A DNA stretch of 27,128 nucleotides, taken from Eubacterium sp. UBA5416. GTDB lineage: Bacteria > Bacillota > Clostridia > Lachnospirales > Lachnospiraceae. A program made the translations under genes and the position numbers. The stretch lies in the NCBI GenBank assembly GCA_002409525.1, contig DHNM01000033.1, positions 1-27,128 of the forward strand. The letters run 5' to 3'. Numbering within the stretch: position 1 is the first letter of the stretch; every line of letters begins with the position of its first letter. This document shows positions 17,243-25,507 of the stretch, piece after piece. Under the pieces are notes generated by a model. The model had not been told where the DNA came from, ran no database searches, and saw only the letters and a list, made by a program, of their open reading frames with translations.

Positions 17243-18309
17243 TGGTTAATGATGCGGCAACAAAAGTGGAAATACAGACTGCCGATACAGCCTTACGTGA
17301 AGTAAAGAATGCACTTATTTATGTAAAAGACCTGAAGGACGCAGTGAACAGCGCCAAGGAAGAAGTCGTTCCTCAAAAGGATACGTATACAGCTAAGTCC
17401 TACGAGGTATTCGAACAGACACTGGAGGCTGCAGAAGAAGCACTTAAAAAGGCTGATGCGGCTCAGTCGGAGATTAACACGGCGAAGGTTCAGCTGTTGG
17501 ATGCAAGAAGTCGTCTGGTAAAGATGGCGGATAAAGAAGCGTTGAAGGCTGCAATTGAGTCTGCAAAAGCCATCAAAGAGAAGGATGTTACGCAGGACTC
17601 CTGGGAGAGACTTACAGCAGCGATTAACGCAGCAGAAGCAGTTTATGAAAAAGAGGAGGCAACTGAGAGCGAGGTAGCGGCAGCCATTTCAACCTTGAAC
17701 CAGGTGGTTGAATCCCTTGATCCGGCTGTCGATAAGGAACTTCGTATTATCACGAATCCGGAAGACTTTATCGGAAACGTAGAGGAAACGGCAGTATTTA
17801 CCGTGGTGGCTGAAGGAACAGACTTAAGCTATCAGTGGCAGTACTGTAACGTAAACTCTAATATCTGGAGAACTTCTGTCATGGCGGGAAGCAATACGGA
17901 TGCAATCAGTGTTCCGATTACGAAAGCCAGAGATGGACAGAAATACCGCTGTGTGGTTACAGATGGAGATGGAAAGACCGTGACGTCCGAGATGGCAGCA
18001 GTGAAGATTGGTGCCGTAGAAGGTGCACCGGAAATCACGCAGCAGCCGAAAAGCTATAGCGGTGAGGTTGGCGATACTGCAGAATTTACCATAGAGGCCA
18101 AAGGAGAAAACCTGACCTACGAGTGGCAGTATTGTAACGCGGACTCCAATATCTGGAGAGTGTCTTCCATGGAAGGAAGCCAGACAAATACGGTCAATGT
18201 CCCGGTTTGGAACTTCAGAGACGGACAGAAATACCGCTGTGTAGTCACAGGTGAAAGCGGAAGAATTGTCATATCGAATATGGTAATTATAGCAGTAGAT
18301 GCAGATTAA
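17221..18309 (+). pseudogene. Detached C-terminal tail of GH2 beta-galactosidase (FIVAR and Ig-like domains)
   Basis: The frame is open for 362 codons and continues the FIVAR domain begun in the GH2 frame: EFEK joins to ALAEAAEVMVNDAATKV if one G is restored after 17218. It holds the rest of that FIVAR repeat, two more FIVAR-like three-helix repeats (about residues 38-105 and 108-168), and then the same two Ig-like domains that end the GH43 and GH85 enzymes. The apparent start (TTG at 17221) has no ribosome site or signal peptide, so alone it would not be secreted. It is best read as the lost 3' end of the GH2 gene, through a real mutation or a single-base sequence error. There is no slippery heptamer at the junction to support programmed frameshifting. 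Confidence 0.85.
17737..18306 (+). repeat. Ig-like domain pair, copy 2 (end of split GH2)
   Basis: Same two-domain unit as at the end of the GH43 gene, beginning ELRIITNPEDF and ending in a GRIVIS strand. The second domain shares PVWNFRDGQKYRCVVTG with the other copies. The DNA is close enough for recombination between copies. Confidence 0.85.
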
Positions 18310-18321
18310 AAGAGGGTAATA

Positions 18322-18349
18322 CCGGAAGGGGTTATATAACCCCTTCCGG
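18322..18349 (+). terminator. 12-bp hairpin after split GH2 tail
   Basis: CCGGAAGGGGTT (18322-18333) pairs perfectly with AACCCCTTCCGG (18338-18349), loop ATAT. No T tract follows (AAATAG), so termination may be weak and allow read-through into the GH85 gene 45 nt on. Confidence 0.55.
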
Positions 18350-18394
18350 AAATAGAACAAGTGGACGGAAAACCATATATGAGGAGGGTGTGTT

Positions 18395-21300
18395 ATGATA
18401 AAAAACAAAATGAAAAAAGGTATTTCAATCGGATTGGTACTGTCGATGGGAATTTCTCTTCTGCCCGCTGTTTCTGTATACGCTGCGGGGAATGATAATG
18501 CTTCTGGTGAGATTCAGGAAACGCCGGGGGAGAGTAGTAAAACATATGAACCATGGAAGCATGGATATCGTTTTGTGGATGTACTTAACTGGGAAGCGTC
18601 TACGGATCCATATGCAGAGGAAATGAGAGCAGAAGTTCCTCTGCAGAAACGGAATGAGTCGTTTGCAGCAACCCAGGTTAATCCGAATCTAAATCCGGCT
18701 ACAGAGCTATATGCCATTTCATCCGGAAATTATCGTTCTACGGATGTAAGTGAGGCACCATGGCATGGAAACATGTCATATGATGAATTTTCCTATAATG
18801 CTTTTAAATTCTGGCAGTATACAGACTATGTCGGAGCGGGCGGGCGCCCGACATCCGGAATCGAACGGGGAAGCAAGGATAAAGAATACGGAACAGTGGC
18901 ACTGCCCATCCCTGCAGCGGTAAATGCCGCACATAAAAACGGGGTACGTGCACTGGGTGAATACTTTGTACCAAGGATTCCGCAGTACACGGAAGAATGG
19001 TTATACAAGGCGGAAGATGGCAGCTTTCCTTATGCTCAAAAACTGATTGACATAATGAACTATTATGGGTTTGACGGCTATTTTATCAATCAGGAAGAGA
19101 GCATTGAGGCGTCTTATGTTCCTCTTTTCCGGGAGATGCTGACATGGATGCGCAAGCAGGGCTGCTATATCCAATGGTATGATTCAATTACAGATAGCGG
19201 GAGTGTTTCTTATCAAAATCAATTTAATAGTAATAACAGTAGATGGGTGTGGAATGAAACGAATGGGCGTGTTACCGATTCCATTTTTTTAAACTATTGG
19301 AATAACCCCCAGATGCTGAAGGCATCCGCCGAGTACGCAAAAAGTTTGAAGCTGGATCCGCTTGAGACGGTCTTTTATGGCGTAGAAGGGGGGCAGTGGA
19401 AATACGGCAAAGATCTGGACGGAATCCTGGATGAGAGTGGAAATCCTGTATTAAGTATGGCAATCTGGGGAAGCGATTTCTATCGTGAACAATATGCCAA
19501 GGATGAGAACAAACGTTATCAGCCGGAATATCAATGGGCATCTGAGGAACGGGAACGTATGTATTTTACCAGTCCCAGTGAAAATGCCGGAGAATATGAT
19601 ACATCCGATATTGACCGCAGTGATATAGAGGTGGGGACTCCCGCTTTTAAAGGCTTCTCACGTTATATAACGGAACGTTCTGTAATAAATGGAACTACAT
19701 TTTCATCAGATTTTAATAACGGACATGGTATGCAGTATTTTCAAAATGGGGAAGTCAGCCGTAACATGGAGTGGACGAACCTGAATCTGCAGGACATCCT
19801 GCCAACCTGGCAGTGGTGGATTGAGGGCGACGGTGGGCTTAATCTGGATTGGGATTATGGTTCTACATATGAGAGAATCGTTCAGGGAAAAGTTCTGCCT
19901 TTCGAATATCAACAGATTGGGGCTTATAATGGCGGATCCTCCCTGGTTGCTTACGGGAATCTGGAAGGGAGCAGTTTTATCAATCTATATAAGACAGATC
20001 TGGATATTCAGGCTGATTCGAGTATCTCATTGACATATAACAAACCATCCTCCGATGAATCTGAAATTCGGCTGGGAATGATTTTTAAGGATGCTCCGGA
20101 CACAAAAGAATATCTGCCGATTGAGGATGCGGGAGAACAGACAGACGGCTGGAAGACGGCAGAAATCGCTTTGGGAGAATATGAAGGCAGAGAATTGGCT
20201 GCCGTTGGCATCGAACTTGCATCTGACGAAAGAATATCTGACTATCAGGTAAACTTTGGTCAGATCAATATAAGCGACGGTACGGATTACGCACCTTCTG
20301 CTCCGGAGAATTTTAAACTGGAAAAGGTATTTGATGAGACGGGGGAACTGTCATTTTCCTGGGAACTGGAGGATTATGATACAGTCAAAGCATATTATGT
20401 TTATGCCGGTTATTCGGATGGAAGCGAAAGATTTGTCGGCGGAACATATGCGGATAACCTGTATATCCAGAATCTGGAGGATCGTGACAACATTGTATCA
20501 TTCAAGCTAAGGGCTGTAGGTAAAGATGGATCCGAAAGTGAGGCAACCGTTATTGACTTTAACAACAATGACTTCATCTCTGATATAAAAGTGGTCAGCG
20601 ATGAGAATAAACTTGATGTTACATGGGAAGAAGCGAATGAGGATTTTGATTCTGTCGAAGTGACTCTTGATTATTTTTATGACCCCGAGGAGTCTGTTTC
20701 AACAGTCGTGGAAAAGGGTGAAAAACATGCCTTATTGAATGTACCTTTGGAAGATGGAAGCCGCTTCTTTCTGACCTTTATAATGAATAAAGGTAGCTCA
20801 AGTGCAAGTCAGCCGGTTAATTACTTTGGTACACTTGCCGATCATTATGCAGAGCCGTATGATGGAGAGCTGAGATTTACAGACAGCGGAGGGATTAACT
20901 TTACCGCACCCTCTTCTTCTGACTGGAAGGAAACCACTCTGGATATTGAGGGACAGTCTTCAAAAAAATACACACGTTTTTCTGGCAGTGCGATGCGGAA
21001 TATTGCTATACCTGAGGACAAAGTGGTATCAATTACTGTAAAGGACTTATCCGGTAATGAATCTTTGCCGGTTCGTTATATGCTGCAGGACGGACAGATA
21101 ATTGATCTTAACCTTGATCCGGAAAAGGAAATCAGTGCGGATGAATTTCCGGATGAGGCCTTACGAGAAACAATTAAGGAGAAAATAGGTTCTACCATTG
21201 GTAATGTCACTTCTTACGAAGGAGCTTTGGATCTGTCCGATACAAATGTGAAGGATCTGACAGGATTAGGCTTGATTACGGGCATTACGAAACTGGATAT

Positions 21301-23239
21301 CTCCGGAAGCGGAGTTTCGGATGTATCACCGGTTAAGAGCCTGAAAAAACTGGAGACGCTGATTGCGAAGGACACAGAGATTGAAACCATTAAGAAAGAT
21401 ACACTGCCTCTATCGCTGGTATCCCTGGAGCTTTCGGATAACGGCATGCTGATTTCCGTCGAAGAGGGAGCCATCTCGGCGCTCATCAATCTGGAAAGCC
21501 TCCGGATTCAGAACTGCCCGGCGCTGAAGACCCTTTATCTGACGGGAACAACACTAAAAGAAATCGATCTGACCGGCTGCACGGCTCTGACGCATTTCTA
21601 TGGAAACAACAGCCAGCTGGATACGATTCTCTATGGAAACCCTGCTGATTTCAACAAGATTGAGTTGTTTGATATCTCAGGCAGCAGATTCGATCTGTTA
21701 GATGGAACCTCTGAAAGGGGTTTGCTGGATGCACTGGCTGAGGCCAAAGGTACGGATTCTGTAAAATTCGACGGTCAGAAGCCGGAAGCATATATTGGTA
21801 CTATGCCTGAATCCGTGATCGTACAACAAAACAGTGAGAAGTTCCGGGTTATGGATTACTTTGACAAGTTATATAAAGAAGCGAAAACGGTCAGAGGAAA
21901 TCTGTTTGCGGAATTGCAAGGAAAGGACTGGATCGCCTCCGATTACGTGATTGCGGATAAGATCACGCCTCCGGGCAAGGTCTATGTAGAGATCCTCGAC
22001 AGTGAGGGAAATGTGATTAATAGGCCGGAGGATACCGGAGAACCGGCTGTGGATACGGATACCAACGTGGCACTGAAGAATGCCACGGTACTGGGAGGCA
22101 CAGGGCAGAATTCAGGCGAAACGTATGCGATGCTGTTTGACGGAAAGACATCGACTAAATGGTGCACAAACGGAAACAGCGGATGGATGGCCTTTTACCT
22201 GGGTGAGGCTGTCACAGTCGGAAACTGGAAGACGACGCATGCCGAGGTGAACAATGAACCATCCGGCTTTAATACAGAAGACTTTGAGCTGCAGATCCTG
22301 AATACTGACGCTGTCGGCACGGATGAGGAAGCCTTCATCACTTCAAAGCCTGGAAGCGCTATCCTTGGAAATGATAAAAACTGGACGACAATTTCCCATA
22401 TAACCGGAAACACACAGATGGTAGTGGATACGGAGATCGAAGACGCACCGGAGGCAAGGGTCTACCGCCTCAAGGTCAATAAATCCATTAACGAAGGCCA
22501 GTATGCAGCTATACGGATCCATGAACTGGAGCTGTATGCCGCGGACGCTGCCGCAAGGGATTATGACGGAATCTTTGAACCGGATACAGCGGGCACTTAT
22601 CAGGCCAACTTTATGAAAGGCAAAAAGCTTTTGAATACCCTGACCATTGACGTACAGGAAGAAGGGGCAAAAGAGCTTCGGATCAACACGGAACCAGAAG
22701 ACTTTGTGGGAAGTATTGAAGAGACAGCAATCTTTGCAGTGGAAGCAGAAGGAACCGGTCTGACCTACCAGTGGCAGTATTGTAACGCGGATTCCAACAT
22801 CTGGAGGATCTCTTCTATGGCAGGTAATGATACCATGGAGATCCATGTTCCGGTCACAAACCTACGGGATGGACAGAAGTATCGTTGTGTGGTAACCGAT
22901 GCAGATCACAATACAGTAATATCGAAGGCGGCAGCACTGAAAGTCGGTACTGCAGACGGAGCTCCGATTATCACAGAGCAGCCGGCAGATTATACGGGCG
23001 CGGTCGGCAAAATGGCCGTCTTTGTTGTAAAGGCAGAAGGAACAGACCTAAACTACCAGTGGCAGTATTGCAATACAGACTCCAACATCTGGAGAGTATC
23101 CTCTATGGAAGGAAACCAGACAAATACGGTTAGCGTACCGGTGTGGAACTTCAGAAATGGACAGAAGTACCGCTGCGTGGTGACAAGTGATAATGGAAGG
23201 ATTGCTATATCAGATGTGGTGGAAGTATCCGTAGAATAA
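18395..23239 (+). CDS. Secreted GH85 endo-beta-N-acetylglucosaminidase with LRR and CBM32-like modules
   Basis: A 1614-residue secreted enzyme expected to cut between the two core GlcNAc residues of N-glycans. Signal peptide 1 to about 31 (VSVYAAG). The GH85 barrel spans about 50-400, with the catalytic Asn232-Gln-Glu234 in GFDGYFINQEE (Asn orients the acetamido group, Glu is acid/base). Accessory beta-sandwiches and an FN3-like domain run to about 910. A leucine-rich-repeat segment (about 910-1090, LDLSDTNVKDLTGL and similar), a discoidin/CBM32-like domain (about 1223-1390, ALKNATV then LFDGKTSTKW) and the Ig-like pair (1426-1614) follow. Module order recalls streptococcal EndoD, but the LPXTG anchor is absent. 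GAGGAGGG at 18381-18388 sets the start. Location extracellular or surface-bound by an unknown route. Confidence 0.9.
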   Translation: MIKNKMKKGISIGLVLSMGISLLPAVSVYAAGNDNASGEIQETPGESSKTYEPWKHGYRFVDVLNWEASTDPYAEEMRAEVPLQKRNESFAATQVNPNLNPATELYAISSGNYRSTDVSEAPWHGNMSYDEFSYNAFKFWQYTDYVGAGGRPTSGIERGSKDKEYGTVALPIPAAVNAAHKNGVRALGEYFVPRIPQYTEEWLYKAEDGSFPYAQKLIDIMNYYGFDGYFINQEESIEASYVPLFREMLTWMRKQGCYIQWYDSITDSGSVSYQNQFNSNNSRWVWNETNGRVTDSIFLNYWNNPQMLKASAEYAKSLKLDPLETVFYGVEGGQWKYGKDLDGILDESGNPVLSMAIWGSDFYREQYAKDENKRYQPEYQWASEERERMYFTSPSENAGEYDTSDIDRSDIEVGTPAFKGFSRYITERSVINGTTFSSDFNNGHGMQYFQNGEVSRNMEWTNLNLQDILPTWQWWIEGDGGLNLDWDYGSTYERIVQGKVLPFEYQQIGAYNGGSSLVAYGNLEGSSFINLYKTDLDIQADSSISLTYNKPSSDESEIRLGMIFKDAPDTKEYLPIEDAGEQTDGWKTAEIALGEYEGRELAAVGIELASDERISDYQVNFGQINISDGTDYAPSAPENFKLEKVFDETGELSFSWELEDYDTVKAYYVYAGYSDGSERFVGGTYADNLYIQNLEDRDNIVSFKLRAVGKDGSESEATVIDFNNNDFISDIKVVSDENKLDVTWEEANEDFDSVEVTLDYFYDPEESVSTVVEKGEKHALLNVPLEDGSRFFLTFIMNKGSSSASQPVNYFGTLADHYAEPYDGELRFTDSGGINFTAPSSSDWKETTLDIEGQSSKKYTRFSGSAMRNIAIPEDKVVSITVKDLSGNESLPVRYMLQDGQIIDLNLDPEKEISADEFPDEALRETIKEKIGSTIGNVTSYEGALDLSDTNVKDLTGLGLITGITKLDISGSGVSDVSPVKSLKKLETLIAKDTEIETIKKDTLPLSLVSLELSDNGMLISVEEGAISALINLESLRIQNCPALKTLYLTGTTLKEIDLTGCTALTHFYGNNSQLDTILYGNPADFNKIELFDISGSRFDLLDGTSERGLLDALAEAKGTDSVKFDGQKPEAYIGTMPESVIVQQNSEKFRVMDYFDKLYKEAKTVRGNLFAELQGKDWIASDYVIADKITPPGKVYVEILDSEGNVINRPEDTGEPAVDTDTNVALKNATVLGGTGQNSGETYAMLFDGKTSTKWCTNGNSGWMAFYLGEAVTVGNWKTTHAEVNNEPSGFNTEDFELQILNTDAVGTDEEAFITSKPGSAILGNDKNWTTISHITGNTQMVVDTEIEDAPEARVYRLKVNKSINEGQYAAIRIHELELYAADAAARDYDGIFEPDTAGTYQANFMKGKKLLNTLTIDVQEEGAKELRINTEPEDFVGSIEETAIFAVEAEGTGLTYQWQYCNADSNIWRISSMAGNDTMEIHVPVTNLRDGQKYRCVVTDADHNTVISKAAALKVGTADGAPIITEQPADYTGAVGKMAVFVVKAEGTDLNYQWQYCNTDSNIWRVSSMEGNQTNTVSVPVWNFRNGQKYRCVVTSDNGRIAISDVVEVSVE
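22673..23236 (+). repeat. Ig-like domain pair, copy 3 (end of GH85)
   Basis: Third copy of the two-domain unit: NTEPEDFVGS opens it, WQYCNADSNIWR and WQYCNTDSNIWR mark the two domains, and PVWNFRNGQKYRCVVT lies in the second. All three copies end their protein within a few residues, with no anchor after them. Confidence 0.85.
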
Positions 23240-23255
23240 GAAACAAGTAAAAAGG

Positions 23256-23290
23256 ATTCCGGAAGAAGTGAAATTCTTCTTCCGGAATTT
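23256..23290 (+). terminator. Hairpin after GH85 gene
   Basis: A perfect 13-bp stem, 23256-23268 with 23276-23288 (core TTCCGGAAG), 7-nt loop, short T tail of three. It shares the CCGGAAG core with the hairpin after the GH2 tail. Likely terminator of the GH85 transcript. Confidence 0.65.
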
Positions 23291-23316
23291 GTAATCGTGC
23301 ATCATGGAATCTCACA

Positions 23317-23344
23317 TTTACATTGTAGTATTAATGAATATAAT
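23317..23344 (+). promoter_or_regulatory. Sigma-A-like promoter for acidic lipoprotein
   Basis: TTTACA (23317-23322), 16-nt spacer, consensus TATAAT (23339-23344). The -10 runs into ATAATGTAAAATAT (23340-23353), identical to the box upstream of the GH2 gene, and is followed by GTAAAAAACACA (23355-23366). Confidence 0.6.
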
Positions 23345-23390
23345 GTAAAATATGGTAAAAAACACAATGAAATAGGGAGGAATGGATAAA

Positions 23391-24020
23391 ATGAGGAAAA
23401 AAGAACTAGGTATATTTTTGTCAGTGGCACTGCTGGTATCCATGGCCGGATGTGGAGGGGCAGAAAAAGAAGATCAGGCAGGGGCAGGATCTGCGTCAAC
23501 AGCTGTTTCACAGTCAGCGGATTCCACTTCGATTGAAGAAAAGACGGAACCTGAGGAAGATGCAGATTCAGCGGATACTTCATCGTCTGAAGGTGAAGCA
23601 GATACCGGAGAAGAGGATGCGGCGGCATCTTCCGAGAATGAAGCAGATGCGGGAGACGTTGATTCAACAGAAGCGTTGAATGTGGCGGAAGACGCCTTCA
23701 CTTTTGATGCTCTGGTCAGTCAGGTGGGAGAACCTGAGGCAGATACACTCAAGACAATCGGTGTCGAAGAACCGGCAGACACCTATAATGTGAAACTGTT
23801 TGGAGAAGATGCTTCCATGGTGATTACTTCCGAGGAAGATGTTGTGCAGAAAATAACCGTTACCTTCCCGTCAAGCAACATCGATTCTGTACGAAATGCA
23901 GTTTCCGAGCAGATTGCGCAGGATGGGGAAGAGGAAGACAAATCGACCACATGGACGTTTGAAGATAAGTCTGTTAGCCTGTCACCAGAAGGTGATGGCT
24001 GTGTGATTGACATAAAGTAA
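23391..24020 (+). CDS. Acidic lipoprotein of unknown function
   Basis: A lipid-anchored extracytoplasmic protein of 209 residues. The frame is open from an ATG at 23382, but GGGAGG (23375-23380) is too close to it, and the ATG at 23391 has normal spacing. The signal peptide has lipobox SMAGC (Cys at about residue 20). Residues about 25-95 are a low-complexity linker of Glu, Asp, Ala and Ser. A folded C-terminal domain of about 110 residues follows (FDALVSQVGEPEAD, MVITSEEDVVQKITVTFP, TTWTFEDKSVSLS), predicted mainly beta strand with one helix. I do not recognise the family. It sits between the glycosidase set and the exopolysaccharide genes and has its own promoter. Confidence 0.8.
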   Translation: MRKKELGIFLSVALLVSMAGCGGAEKEDQAGAGSASTAVSQSADSTSIEEKTEPEEDADSADTSSSEGEADTGEEDAAASSENEADAGDVDSTEALNVAEDAFTFDALVSQVGEPEADTLKTIGVEEPADTYNVKLFGEDASMVITSEEDVVQKITVTFPSSNIDSVRNAVSEQIAQDGEEEDKSTTWTFEDKSVSLSPEGDGCVIDIK

Positions 24021-24021
24021 A

Positions 24022-24045
24022 TGGTGTGTAAAAAAATTCACACCA
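24022..24045. promoter_or_regulatory. Inverted repeat with GTGTAAAAAAA upstream of sugar phosphotransferase
   Basis: TGGTGTG (24022-24028) pairs with CACACCA (24039-24045) around an A/T-rich loop. It contains GTGTAAAAAAA (24026-24036), identical over 11 bases to 10973-10983 upstream of the GH2 gene. No T tail follows, so it is more likely a regulator site than a terminator. Confidence 0.35.
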
Positions 24046-24072
24046 CGGAACAAAAGCTAGAGGGGAAATACT

Positions 24073-25497
24073 GTGAGTACAAAAAAAGAGAAATTCATGA
24101 TGAGTTTCATGAAAGGGATCAACATTCTATGGATGACATCTGTTTTCGCATACATTTGGAATCATAGCTATGTACAGAACGTGGAACGTGTACGCGATCA
24201 GGAAATGAATTTAGTCTTCCTTCTTTTATTTGCAGTTTTTTACATAGGACTGGCACATATCTATGATGCCTTTGAGATCTGTACAGCCGGAGTTGGTGAA
24301 CTGATATTATCACAGGGACTTGCGTTTATTCTCAGTGACGGAGCACTGCTGCTGATTGGCGGTCTGATAAAAAAGCAGTTTCCATCGATGTTTCCGGTAT
24401 TGGCTGGATTCACTTCTCAGATTGCCTTTTCCTGTTTGTGGACTAACCTGATGGACAGGGTTTTTGTTTTCCAAATTCGTCAGAAAAAGGCTGCATTCGT
24501 TTATTGCGACTCGAAGGACGGGTGTTATTCGGATGATATGGAAGAAGTGATCCGTTCCAGATATCTCTCAAAGTTTCAGACTGTCCGGTGGATCTGTTTG
24601 TCAAAGGGAATCCGGCCGGCCATTCGGGAACTGGAGGGGATCAATATCGTGTTCCTGCGAAAGATTCCGGAACATGAGCGGACGATACTTCTGACATATT
24701 GTCTGGAACATCAGATTGTCGTCTATCAGCCTCCCGGGATCGGGGATGTTCTGATGAGTGGCGCAAGGCAGATAAATCTTTCTCATATGCCCATGATGCG
24801 GGTAGACTTTTCTTCTCCCGGCTATGTGTATACGTTTGTAAAACGAGGGATGGATCTTGTTTTATCGATAGCCGGTATGCTGATCTTGTCGCCGCTTTTG
24901 CTGCTGACGGGTCTCGGTGTAAAACTTCAGGATGGCGGAAACGTGTTCTACCGGCAGGTTCGTCTGACAAAGAAAGGAAATCCGTTCTGGATATATAAAT
25001 TCCGGAGCATGTGTGGGGACGCGGAAGCGGATGGAAATGTGAGACTGACAACGGAGCATGACAGCCGAGTGACTCCGGTTGGAAGGTGGATCCGTGCGGT
25101 CCGTCTGGATGAACTCCCGCAGCTGTTCAATGTACTGAAGGGCGACATGTCTCTGGTGGGGCCAAGGCCAGAACGCCCGGAACTTACCAGACAATATACA
25201 AAAGATCTTCCGGCGTTTCAGCTGAGAATGCAGGTCAAAGCCGGAATCACCGGATATGCCCAGGTGTACGGAAAGTACAATACTTCTCCACATGATAAAC
25301 TTCAGATGGATCTGCTGTATATTACCAGCCCTTCTATTTTTCATGATCTGAAGATCCTTCTTGTGACTTTAAAAGTCATATTTATGAAGGAAAGTACACA
25401 GGGAGTGAAGACGGATGAAAAGATGGAATCCGATGAGCAGCTAGAAGCAGATGAGAAGATGGAGCTCGAATGGGAAAGTGAAAGAAAAATTATTTAG
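24073..25497 (+). CDS. Polyprenyl glycosylphosphotransferase, exopolysaccharide initiation (WcaJ/CpsE type)
   Basis: Transfers a sugar-1-phosphate from a nucleotide sugar to undecaprenyl phosphate, the first step of exopolysaccharide or capsule repeat assembly at the inner membrane. 474 residues starting at GTG 24073 behind AGAGGGG. Four hydrophobic segments occur in the first about 130 residues, then a soluble CoA-binding-like region, then the bacterial sugar transferase domain from about residue 256: KRGMDLVLSIAG membrane hairpin, YKFRSM, LDELPQLFNVLKGDMSLVGPRP and GITGYAQVYG, all hallmark motifs. A highly acidic tail (repeated DEKME, EQLEADEKME) is unusual. The next gene starts 10 nt later, so they form one operon. 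Confidence 0.94.
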   Translation: MSTKKEKFMMSFMKGINILWMTSVFAYIWNHSYVQNVERVRDQEMNLVFLLLFAVFYIGLAHIYDAFEICTAGVGELILSQGLAFILSDGALLLIGGLIKKQFPSMFPVLAGFTSQIAFSCLWTNLMDRVFVFQIRQKKAAFVYCDSKDGCYSDDMEEVIRSRYLSKFQTVRWICLSKGIRPAIRELEGINIVFLRKIPEHERTILLTYCLEHQIVVYQPPGIGDVLMSGARQINLSHMPMMRVDFSSPGYVYTFVKRGMDLVLSIAGMLILSPLLLLTGLGVKLQDGGNVFYRQVRLTKKGNPFWIYKFRSMCGDAEADGNVRLTTEHDSRVTPVGRWIRAVRLDELPQLFNVLKGDMSLVGPRPERPELTRQYTKDLPAFQLRMQVKAGITGYAQVYGKYNTSPHDKLQMDLLYITSPSIFHDLKILLVTLKVIFMKESTQGVKTDEKMESDEQLEADEKMELEWESERKII

Positions 25498-25507
25498 AGG
25501 TAACAAA

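Noticed and set aside
10306..23236. Sortase-anchored surface enzymes
   Set aside because: None of the three C-termini has LPXTG, a hydrophobic helix and a basic tail; all stop right after the Ig-like domain.
24641..25344. Minus-strand open frames of 136 and 160 codons
   Set aside because: Antisense to the sugar phosphotransferase, whose motifs are unambiguous; basic, low-quality translations.
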